Shown here: in pieces, positions 1 to 4,504 of the stretch
How positions within the stretch are numbered: the stretch's first letter is position 1
Layout of the letters: the number at the start of each line of letters is the position of its first letter
Source: Gammaproteobacteria bacterium
GTDB taxonomy: Bacteria > Pseudomonadota > Gammaproteobacteria > Pseudomonadales > UBA3067
Reading direction: 5' to 3'
Length of the DNA: 5,959 nt
Assembly (NCBI GenBank): GCA_019090565.1
Contig: JAHRVS010000315.1
Span: 1-5,959, forward strand
The notes under the pieces: model-generated
What the model was told of the DNA's origin: nothing
Seen by the model: only the letters and a program-made list of their open reading frames with translations
The model's database searches: none
Made by a program: the position numbers and the translations under genes

Positions 1-424
1 GTTGCTGCGTAAACCCTAAGCCATCGAGGATTTTTGCAGCACGGCTTTGCGCCCGGTAACCATCGATGTTATCGAGCTGAACGTGTAACTTTGCTAGTTG
101 CGTTTCGTCATTTTCTAATTCACATGTTTGAATGCGCGCTTGAATTTTCCTTAGTTCTTTATCACCATCGATGACAAACTCAAGGGCGGGCGTCGATCGA
201 GCAGAAAGCTCCTGTGACATGTGCGCAATTTGCCATTCTTTGGGTAAATTGCATTGGCCGCTCTCTACGCTGAGCTTCTTTCTGAGCAAGCCGAACAAGC
301 TAGACTTGCCGGTCCCATTTTGGCCGATGATTCCCACATGCCAGCCGTGGTGTAAGGCAATATCGGCATTTTCAAAAAGAACTTTGCTTCCTCTTTGTAG
401 GGTGGCAGATTGAAGTTGAATCAT
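1..424 (-). CDS. yheS: ABC-F family ATPase, YheS-like (N-terminal part, truncated by window edge)
   Basis: ABC-F proteins are soluble twin-ATPase proteins without membrane domains; family members bind ribosomes and relieve translation problems. The reading frame starts at an ATG (bases 424-422) and stays open for 141 codons to the left edge, so about a fifth of the usual roughly 640-residue protein is present. The start MIQLQSATLQRG is typical of the family. A canonical Walker A motif, GQNGTGKSS, lies at residues 34-42 and the Q-loop Gln is at about residue 71 (HMSQE). The stretches ALEFVIDGD and the DNIDGYRAQSRAAKILDGLGF region match YheS as I remember it. The signature motif, Walker B and second ATPase domain lie outside the window. 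No good Shine-Dalgarno sequence precedes the ATG, but no other in-frame start fits the family N-terminus. It is divergent from the TIGR02444 gene. Uup or EttA are less likely because the linker resemblance is to YheS. Confidence 0.93.
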   Translation of the reverse strand, partial: MIQLQSATLQRGSKVLFENADIALHHGWHVGIIGQNGTGKSSLFGLLRKKLSVESGQCNLPKEWQIAHMSQELSARSTPALEFVIDGDKELRKIQARIQTCELENDETQLAKLHVQLDNIDGYRAQSRAAKILDGLGFTQQ

Positions 425-576
425 AGGAATCAGGACTGGTTCAGGGTTGAAGGAAGAAAGGACTGTAATAATCCAAACGTAATGGGTCCGAGAAAGCACT
501 GCATCAAGAGTTTTCGCGCAACGAAAGTGATCATCAGTGTATTCGTTAGCCAATGATGTTATCGGGAGGAGCACAT

Positions 577-597
577 GCCTCTGTATTGCGTAGAGGC
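577..597 (+). other. Stem-loop in the yheS/TIGR02444 intergenic region
   Basis: GCCTCT (577-582) pairs exactly with AGAGGC (592-597) across a 9-base loop, followed by TTATTCT. The U-run is too poor for a confident terminator. The stem overlaps the start of a 15-codon frame, ATG 575 to TAG 622 (MPLYCVEAYSTTQSR), which has a strong Shine-Dalgarno sequence, GGGAGGAG, at 564-571. It could be a weak attenuator, a leader structure or chance. Confidence 0.3.
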
Positions 598-783
598 TTA
601 TTCTACCACACAGAGTCGGTAGGCCTGAGCGCGTATACATATTTCATAAGGATGATTTTGGCTTTTTCTGGGAATACTGCTTTAGTTAAGTATGCGTGCT
701 GCTTAATGGCTCAGCGGAGGACCCCTTGACGGCTATTGAAACCCACAAAGGCGGGCTAGAGATAAAATAGATTGAGTGAAATC

Positions 784-793
784 AAAACGTTTT
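784..793. promoter_or_regulatory. Short CG-centred palindrome, possible operator
   Basis: AAAACGTTTT is a perfect 10-base palindrome with flanking TGAAATC and TTCAATG that extend the symmetry imperfectly. CG-centred palindromes of this kind resemble LacI/GalR-family operators. The outer half-site bases do not match the PurR consensus, so no regulator is assigned. It lies about 180 bases upstream of the TIGR02444 start. Confidence 0.2.
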
Positions 794-972
794 TCAATGT
801 AAATAAGACCTTGTAGCTTGGCTTTAATGCTGTGGTTGAAAGGGTTTTACTGGTTTGTTTGAGGGTGTGATGAGAAAGACAAGAAAGCGGTTATCTATGG
901 AATGCCTTATGTATGGCCTGATGCGCTGTCATGCGGGCTGATTATTGAAGTTGATTTGAATTTGGAGAAGTT

Positions 973-1602
973 ATGGAAGATGCAGTGGAACTTACTGAGG
1001 GCGCTGAGCCGAACCCGCTGTGGGAGTATTCCCTTCGCTCATACAAGCGAGCGGGGGTCGAAGCCGTGTGCTTGACCTTGCAGGATGAGTTTAACTTAAA
1101 TGTCAATTTTCTACTTTATTGCTGCTGGTTGGCTGCGGAATCCATCAAAATATCCGACATTGAATTACTGCAACAGGTTAAAGGTTTGCGTTATTGGGAT
1201 CATGAGGTTGTACTACCATTAAGGCAGGCACGGCGGGCGCTAGGAAAACTAAGGATTAAAGAGGCCCAGGTGCTTAAAGAGCAAGTAAGGGCGTGTGAGT
1301 TAGAGGCCGAAGAAGTGTTTCAAGATGAAATTTATGCGTCTTATCGTGAGCTGAACAAGCGGCCAGATTTGACCGTGGGTGCACCCGAAGCCTCTGCCGA
1401 GAAAAAAGCCGCGGTGTTGGCGTCTATTTCGAGTAAACGAGATCTGAATAACAAAGAGGCCGAAGAAATAGCGAGCCGCAACGCGCGATTCTCAGAGGTT
1501 GCATCCCATAACCTTAATAGCTACGTGTCTATTTTCACCAAGTCGCAATCTATTGTACTAAAAAAGAACGTGATGATTTTGGTTGGTTTGCTGGAGGAGT
1601 AG
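973..1602 (+). CDS. TIGR02444 family protein (DUF2390)
   Basis: The product is a 209-residue cytoplasmic protein of unknown function, recognised by its N-terminal half. Residues 14-58 (NPLWEYSLRSYKRAGV, then AVCLTLQDEFNLNVNFLLYCCWLA) are the family hallmark: an aromatic-rich helix, a 'CLxLQD' helix, then 'NxLLxCCWLA'. The conserved domain continues to about residue 125 with WDHEVVLPLRQARRALG. Residues 140-209 are a less familiar charged extension, which makes the protein longer than the members I remember. GGAG at 964-967, five bases before the ATG, supports the start. Two stops in a row (TAG TAA) end the gene, and the strong bidirectional terminator follows about 85 bases later. The gene is convergent with the algP-like gene. 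No signal peptide or membrane segment is visible. The family call is firm; the molecular role is unknown. Confidence 0.88.
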   Translation: MEDAVELTEGAEPNPLWEYSLRSYKRAGVEAVCLTLQDEFNLNVNFLLYCCWLAAESIKISDIELLQQVKGLRYWDHEVVLPLRQARRALGKLRIKEAQVLKEQVRACELEAEEVFQDEIYASYRELNKRPDLTVGAPEASAEKKAAVLASISSKRDLNNKEAEEIASRNARFSEVASHNLNSYVSIFTKSQSIVLKKNVMILVGLLEE

Positions 1603-1686
1603 TAAGCTAGAGCTGGTACAGAGGCACTAATTTCTTCAATCGTTGAGTGTCTATATTGGTGCCGATAAAGTTTCAGCAGTGGCATT

Positions 1687-1718
1687 AAAAAAGCCCGGAC
1701 ATTTGTCCGGGCTTTTTT
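1687..1718. terminator. Bidirectional rho-independent terminator
   Basis: GCCCGGAC (1693-1700) pairs perfectly with GTCCGGGC (1705-1712) around an ATTT loop. The stem is flanked by six A's on the left and six T's on the right, so it reads as stem plus U-tract from either strand. It lies between the convergent TIGR02444 gene (ends 1602) and the algP-like gene (ends 1765) and should terminate both transcripts. Confidence 0.93.
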
Positions 1719-1764
1719 GTTTTGACCAGCCAAAATGTGGTCAGAGCTGACGTGCTGCTAGCGC

Positions 1765-2769
1765 TTACATGTCTTTGGCAGGTTCAAAAATACTTCTGCC
1801 TGGTTTTGACTCTTGTGCGTCTGCCGGGTTTTCTTTTGGCGTGTCTTCTTGGGAGCCGGAACCTGTATTCATGTCTGAGGCGGGGGCAAACGGAATGCTT
1901 GCTTGGACTGACGAAAGAGCGGGCTCCTTCTTTTTATTGGCAGTGACAAGCAGTGGTGCGGACTCTTCCTTTATGACTAAAGGCTCTGTTGGTGCGGAAG
2001 AGGTGACTTTCTTCGCTGCGGGCTTTTTACTTAATACGGACTTTTTGGGTTTGGCGGGGACCTTGGCTTCTTTAGGGGCTTTCTTGGTGACGGCCTTCGT
2101 GTCAGCGGCTTTTGCGCTGGCTTTTTTTGCTGCGAGCTTGACTGGAGCCGCTTCTTTAGCAGGGACGACCTTTTTGGGGCGACCGCGCCCTTTGCTTTTT
2201 GAAGTGGGTTGCGTGGGCGCCGACTTGGGCGGGCTTGATTTAGAAACAACTGCTTTCTTTTTTGTACTGGTGGTGATCTTCTTTAGGGCGATTACCTTGG
2301 TAGGCTGTTTTTCTTTGGTGCGCCATTGTTTGTCTACGGATGCAAGCGCTTTTTTAATCGCATTTTCTTTGCCGAGAGCGGTCTTCTGTGCAGCTAACAA
2401 TTCGCGAGCCTCTGCAATACCGTCTTTGAGTTCGGAGATATTGATTCGCGCTGCAATTAGCGTGTCATTTGCCTTAAGCAGTTGTTTTTGATTGGCAGCG
2501 GTTTTCTTTGTCTTCACTTTTAGTGCAACGGCTTGTTTTTTTTCTCTTAGTGCTGAAATCTTCACGTTGGCTTTGGCCAGCGATGCTTTTTGCTTGTCCA
2601 GATGTTTTGAGGCAGCAAGGCGCTCTTTTTCCCGCAACTTTTCTAGTTTTAATTTGAGCGAACTAATTTCTTGTTCAATTTCTTGCGCAGGGTTAACGGG
2701 TTTTTTAGGCGTGGATTTTGCTTTTGTGGTACGGGTGGATTTTTTGGGGGCGACTTTTTTGGCAGCCAT
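1765..2769 (-). CDS. algP: AlgP-like histone-H1-like DNA-binding protein with AT-hook
   Basis: The product is a 334-residue, very Lys/Ala-rich protein resembling the C-terminal half of eukaryotic histone H1. AlgP in Pseudomonas is a nucleoid-associated protein linked to alginate gene control. Visible parts: a basic N-terminus (residues 1-24, MAAKKVAPKK...); a long Lys/Glu/Leu coiled coil (about 28-148); a basic Lys/Ala/Pro region (about 158-258) with an AT-hook core GRGRPKK at 194-200; and a less basic, Ser/Pro/Glu-containing tail (about 260-334). The chosen ATG has TAAGGA eight bases upstream and a sigma-70 promoter just beyond it. The frame also opens upstream at 2901, but that start lies upstream of the promoter. 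Unlike P. aeruginosa AlgP, there is no long run of near-identical KPAA repeats. The assignment rests on composition, architecture and neighbours (FKBP isomerase, TIGR02444, ABC-F), so orthology is likely but not proven; low-complexity proteins of this kind evolve fast. Confidence 0.82.
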   Translation of the reverse strand: MAAKKVAPKKSTRTTKAKSTPKKPVNPAQEIEQEISSLKLKLEKLREKERLAASKHLDKQKASLAKANVKISALREKKQAVALKVKTKKTAANQKQLLKANDTLIAARINISELKDGIAEARELLAAQKTALGKENAIKKALASVDKQWRTKEKQPTKVIALKKITTSTKKKAVVSKSSPPKSAPTQPTSKSKGRGRPKKVVPAKEAAPVKLAAKKASAKAADTKAVTKKAPKEAKVPAKPKKSVLSKKPAAKKVTSSAPTEPLVIKEESAPLLVTANKKKEPALSSVQASIPFAPASDMNTGSGSQEDTPKENPADAQESKPGRSIFEPAKDM

Positions 2770-2777
2770 AGTGAGAA

Positions 2778-2783
2778 TCCTTA
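2778..2783 (-). promoter_or_regulatory. Ribosome binding site of the algP-like gene
   Basis: TAAGGA on the minus strand lies eight bases before the ATG at 2769. It favours this start over the upstream in-frame ATG at 2901. Confidence 0.75.
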
Positions 2784-2809
2784 GAATTCGGTATAGGTTT
2801 AGTGAGCGG

Positions 2810-2838
2810 ATTATACGAAATTGGGTCTTAATAGTCAG
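2810..2838 (-). promoter_or_regulatory. Sigma-70 promoter of the algP-like gene
   Basis: On the minus strand, CTGACT (-35, 4 of 6 matches; bases 2838-2833) is followed after exactly 17 bases by a perfect TATAAT (-10, bases 2815-2810). Transcription would start near 2803, giving a leader of roughly 34 bases to the ATG at 2769. Confidence 0.65.
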
Positions 2839-2924
2839 CATCAATGTCCCCTGTCTTTGATATAAAGGCTGAGCAGGGAGATTTGAGTCGGGCAAAAACA
2901 CCTATTGAGAAAGAATATAGGTAA

Positions 2925-2957
2925 AGGGGGGCATTGCTTGCTAGTATTAGCCCCTCT
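2925..2957. other. Eight-bp stem-loop upstream of the algP promoter
   Basis: AGGGGGGC (2925-2932) pairs with GCCCCTCT (2950-2957), with one G-T wobble in eight pairs and a 17-base loop. No strong T-run follows on either strand, so it is not a confident terminator. No gene lies immediately upstream on either side that would need one. It may be a regulatory structure or a decayed palindromic element. Confidence 0.35.
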
Positions 2958-3061
2958 AATTCAGTCTGAAAGCAGAAGGTGGGCGCGAAAAGACCTGTCA
3001 GTGACCGGTGTGGACGGGGATGTTGAACCTGCACAGTTGCCATGCTGGTGATAAACGGGTT

Positions 3062-3149
3062 TTAAGGACACCTTTAAAAGCGCACTTTTTACATGATAAC
3101 TGCGTCACCGGTTAAGGCTCCTGCAAAACCGGCATACAGCACATCGTGT
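3062..3149. repeat. Palindrome-rich intergenic repeat, copy A
   Basis: This approximately 88-base unit matches copy B (4224-4310) in the same orientation. By eye there are eight substitutions and one single-base gap, with 36 identical bases in a row (3100-3135 and 4261-4296). It is rich in stems. A TTTTAAGG/CCTTTAAAA hairpin (3060-3079) sits at its left end. CCGGTT (3108-3113) can pair with AACCGG (3127-3132). GGCATACA (3131-3138) can pair with TGTATGCC (3147-3154). The last two stems share GG at 3131-3132, so they compete. No coding capacity is visible. It resembles the REP/MITE-like repeats scattered between bacterial genes, but I cannot name its family. Confidence 0.85.
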
Positions 3150-3312
3150 ATGCCTTAATATGCTGCGGCTCTGCGTGCGAGGTCTCTTTGCTTGCACGTG
3201 AAAACCACTATTTTTAGAGATGGCTTTAAGGTTTTCCAAGTGCGCACAGGGTTCGGGTGGGTTTTTGTGATCCAGTCGTTGCCTTTAGGCCCTGCTGGGT
3301 TTTCGGGAAACA

Positions 3313-3341
3313 TTCAAATTTGCCAGCGTGCCTACTATAAT
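3313..3341 (+). promoter_or_regulatory. Sigma-70 promoter, probably of the FKBP isomerase gene
   Basis: TTCAAA (3313-3318, 4 of 6 matches) is followed after exactly 17 bases by a perfect TATAAT (3336-3341). It is the best plus-strand promoter in this gap. Transcription would start at about 3348-3351, giving a leader of roughly 185 bases. A weaker alternative nearer the gene (TTTTCA at 3435-3440, TAGAAT at 3460-3465, 19-base spacer) cannot be excluded. Confidence 0.55.
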
Positions 3342-3352
3342 AGACCGGTGAG

Positions 3353-3376
3353 TGTTTATGGCTTGAGCCATAAACA
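3353..3376 (+). promoter_or_regulatory. Perfect 10-bp inverted repeat just after the predicted start point
   Basis: TGTTTATGGC (3353-3362) and GCCATAAACA (3367-3376) are perfect inverted repeats around a TTGA loop. If transcription starts near 3348-3351, this is a stem-loop at the very 5' end of the isomerase mRNA, where such structures can stabilise transcripts. Alternatively it is an operator just downstream of the promoter. No T-run follows, so it is not an intrinsic terminator. Confidence 0.55.
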
Positions 3377-3502
3377 AGGCAACATGAAGTAAAAATCTGA
3401 GCTTGTAGCTGTAACGAAGTATTTTGAGCGAGGTTTTTCACTGCGGATGGCTGCGTTAGTAGAATGTTGGCATATTATTAAAACTTACAGTGTGTTTTTT
3501 TC

Positions 3503-3517
3503 TAGGGTAGTGCCCTA
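3503..3517 (+). other. Small stem-loop just upstream of the isomerase ribosome binding site
   Basis: TAGGG (3503-3507) pairs with CCCTA (3513-3517) around a 5-base loop. It ends nine bases before the GGAG Shine-Dalgarno sequence (3526-3529), which itself lies five bases before the ATG. It directly follows a run of seven T's. It could modulate ribosome access, but a 5-bp stem is weak evidence. Confidence 0.3.
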
Positions 3518-3534
3518 CAGATAATGGAGCAAGT

Positions 3535-4227
3535 ATGAAAAGGTTATTGGTTCTTCCCCTGCTGTTGGTCGGCAGTCAGCTTTCGCTGGCGGCTGACAGC
3601 GCGCTGAAAACAGATATCTCCAAAGAGAGTTATAGCATTGGTTATGATTTTGGAAAAAACATTTCTAAGCGGCTTGCTGATGTTGAAATGAAAACATTTA
3701 TTAATGGGTTCGAAGATGCTTTTCAGGGAACAGCTTCGAAGCTGACTCAGGACGAGATGATGGCGGCAATGCAAAGCTATCGACAAAAAATGATGGTCAA
3801 GCAGCAGGCTGAGCGTGCTGGGAAAAGTGAAGAAAACAAAGCTGCGAGCGTGAAGTTCCTAACCGAAAACAAGAAGCAAAAAGGGGTTATGACCCTGGCT
3901 AGCGGAATGCAGTACACGGTGCTTGCCGATGGAACCGGTAAGACACCCACCGCCTCTGACACAGTAACTGTTCATTATCGCGGTACGCTTGCTAATGGCG
4001 AAGAGTTTGATAGTTCTTATCGACGCAAAGAGCCCGCAACGTTTCCGGTATCTGGTGTCATCAAAGGTTGGACAGAGGCTCTGCAGCTAATGAAAGAGGG
4101 TGGCAAGTGGCAGTTGTTTATTCCACCTGAGCTGGCCTATGGGGAGCAGGGCGCCGGGGCGTCTATTGGCCCGAATGAGGTGCTTATTTTCGAGGTGGAA
4201 CTCATCGAAGTAAAATCAAGTAGTTAA
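3535..4227 (+). CDS. fkpA: Periplasmic FKBP-type peptidyl-prolyl cis-trans isomerase (FkpA/Mip-like)
   Basis: The enzyme catalyses cis-trans isomerisation of X-Pro bonds and, in this family, acts as a folding chaperone in the periplasm. The 230-residue product has an N-terminal signal peptide (MKRLLVLPLLLVGSQLSLAA, likely cut near residues 19-20). An all-helical FKBP_N dimerisation domain follows (about 27-120), opening with SYSIGYDFGKNI. The C-terminal FKBP domain spans about 135-226. Counterparts of FKBP12 active-site residues are all visible: Tyr148 (VHYRG), Phe158-Asp159 (EFDSS), Phe170, Val175-Ile176, Trp179, Tyr202 (LAYGEQGAG) and Phe219. The enzyme should therefore be active. There is no lipobox, so it is probably soluble rather than membrane-anchored. 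GGAG five bases upstream supports the start. The gene stands alone, divergent from the algP-like gene as in Pseudomonas from memory, with a long leader and a palindromic repeat on each side. The symbol fkpA is by family; FklB or Mip naming is equally possible. Confidence 0.93.
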   Translation: MKRLLVLPLLLVGSQLSLAADSALKTDISKESYSIGYDFGKNISKRLADVEMKTFINGFEDAFQGTASKLTQDEMMAAMQSYRQKMMVKQQAERAGKSEENKAASVKFLTENKKQKGVMTLASGMQYTVLADGTGKTPTASDTVTVHYRGTLANGEEFDSSYRRKEPATFPVSGVIKGWTEALQLMKEGGKWQLFIPPELAYGEQGAGASIGPNEVLIFEVELIEVKSSS

Positions 4228-4310
4228 GGGTACCTCTAAAGTGCACTTTTTACATAATAGCTGCGTCACCGGTTAAGGCTCCTGCAAAACCGGCATGCAG
4301 TACATCGTGT
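4224..4310. repeat. Palindrome-rich intergenic repeat, copy B
   Basis: This is the second copy of the repeat at 3062-3149, in the same orientation. Its left end overlaps the isomerase stop codon (TAA 4225-4227). After the shared ACATCGTG, copy B carries 28 extra bases (4310-4337) before rejoining copy A's sequence at TATGCCTTA (4338-4346). The extra stretch contributes its own stem, GCATAAG (4311-4317) with CTTATGC (4343-4349). The conserved CCGGTT/AACCGG stem (4269-4274 and 4288-4293) is retained. Confidence 0.85.
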
Positions 4311-4354
4311 GCATAAGCTCCGTACTTGATCCTCATGTATGCCTTATGCCTTTG

Positions 4355-4416
4355 GCTTCCAGCGTCGCTCTGCCTCCTCCATCCATGGGGGTGTGCGGTT
4401 CGCCTGGGGGCTTTTT
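4355..4416 (+). terminator. Probable terminator of the isomerase gene (long imperfect hairpin)
   Basis: GCTTCCAGCG (4355-4364) pairs with CGCCTGGGGGC (4401-4411) using two G-T wobbles and one bulge, and TTTTT follows at 4412-4416. Inside the large loop is a second hairpin, CCTCC (4376-4380) with GGGGG (4387-4391). The layout is terminator-like but the loop is large, and the structure may be the tail of repeat copy B acting as a terminator. Confidence 0.45.
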
Positions 4417-4456
4417 GCTTTCATATAAAAAACGCTACCTTATAACCACCCTGAAT

Positions 4457-4475
4457 AAAAAGGCCTGAAGAAGGC
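4457..4475 (-). terminator. Possible weak terminator of the WD40 lipoprotein gene
   Basis: Read on the minus strand, GCCT and AGGC (bases 4475-4472 and 4466-4463) form a short stem with a 5-base loop, ending in CTTTTT (4462-4457). The 4-bp stem is short, so termination would be inefficient. It is placed about 30 bases after the stop codon at 4505. Confidence 0.3.
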
Positions 4476-4504
4476 TATTACTTCGATCGGGAGCTCGGTG
4501 GGTT

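Larger units (their letters stand above)
425..972. other. 548-base divergent intergenic region without a convincing gene
   Basis: This gap separates yheS (minus) from the TIGR02444 gene (plus) and should contain both promoters. I could not find a convincing -35/-10 pair for either. It holds a hairpin (577-597) inside a 15-codon frame with a strong Shine-Dalgarno sequence (575-622), the palindrome AAAACGTTTT (784-793), and a 23-codon frame (870-941) preceded by GAGGG. None of these can be called a gene from sequence alone. Confidence 0.6.

Noticed and set aside
171..413. 80-codon plus-strand frame at the left edge
   Set aside because: It lies antisense to the clearly recognisable ABC-F ATPase coding sequence with its Walker A motif.
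726..768. TTGACG/TTGAAA with GATAAAAT as a promoter for the TIGR02444 gene
   Set aside because: The spacers are 31 and 19-21 bases respectively for the better -10 candidates, outside or at the edge of the functional range, and the region is 200 bases from the gene.
870..941. 23-codon frame with GAGGG upstream (MRKTRKRLSMECLMYGLMRCHAG)
   Set aside because: The length is within chance expectation, the spacing to the Shine-Dalgarno-like bases is short, and no homologue is recognised.
1769..2860. Two long plus-strand open frames (1769-2491 and 2492-2860) opposite the algP-like gene
   Set aside because: They are antisense shadows of a Lys/Ala-rich gene: Lys and Ala codons read backwards give Phe/Leu/Ser/Ala-rich frames without stops. 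The minus-strand frame has a promoter, ribosome binding site and terminator.
3192..3392. 66-codon plus-strand frame between repeat copy A and the isomerase gene
   Set aside because: It starts at TTG without a Shine-Dalgarno sequence, spans the predicted isomerase promoter and hairpin, and its translation resembles nothing I know. Only its last two codons (ATG AAG TAA) are noted as a possible mini-ORF.
3062..4346. Repeat copies A and B as a CRISPR array or as ends of an insertion sequence
   Set aside because: Only two copies exist, about 1.16 kb apart and in direct rather than inverted orientation, with an ordinary housekeeping gene and no transposase between them.
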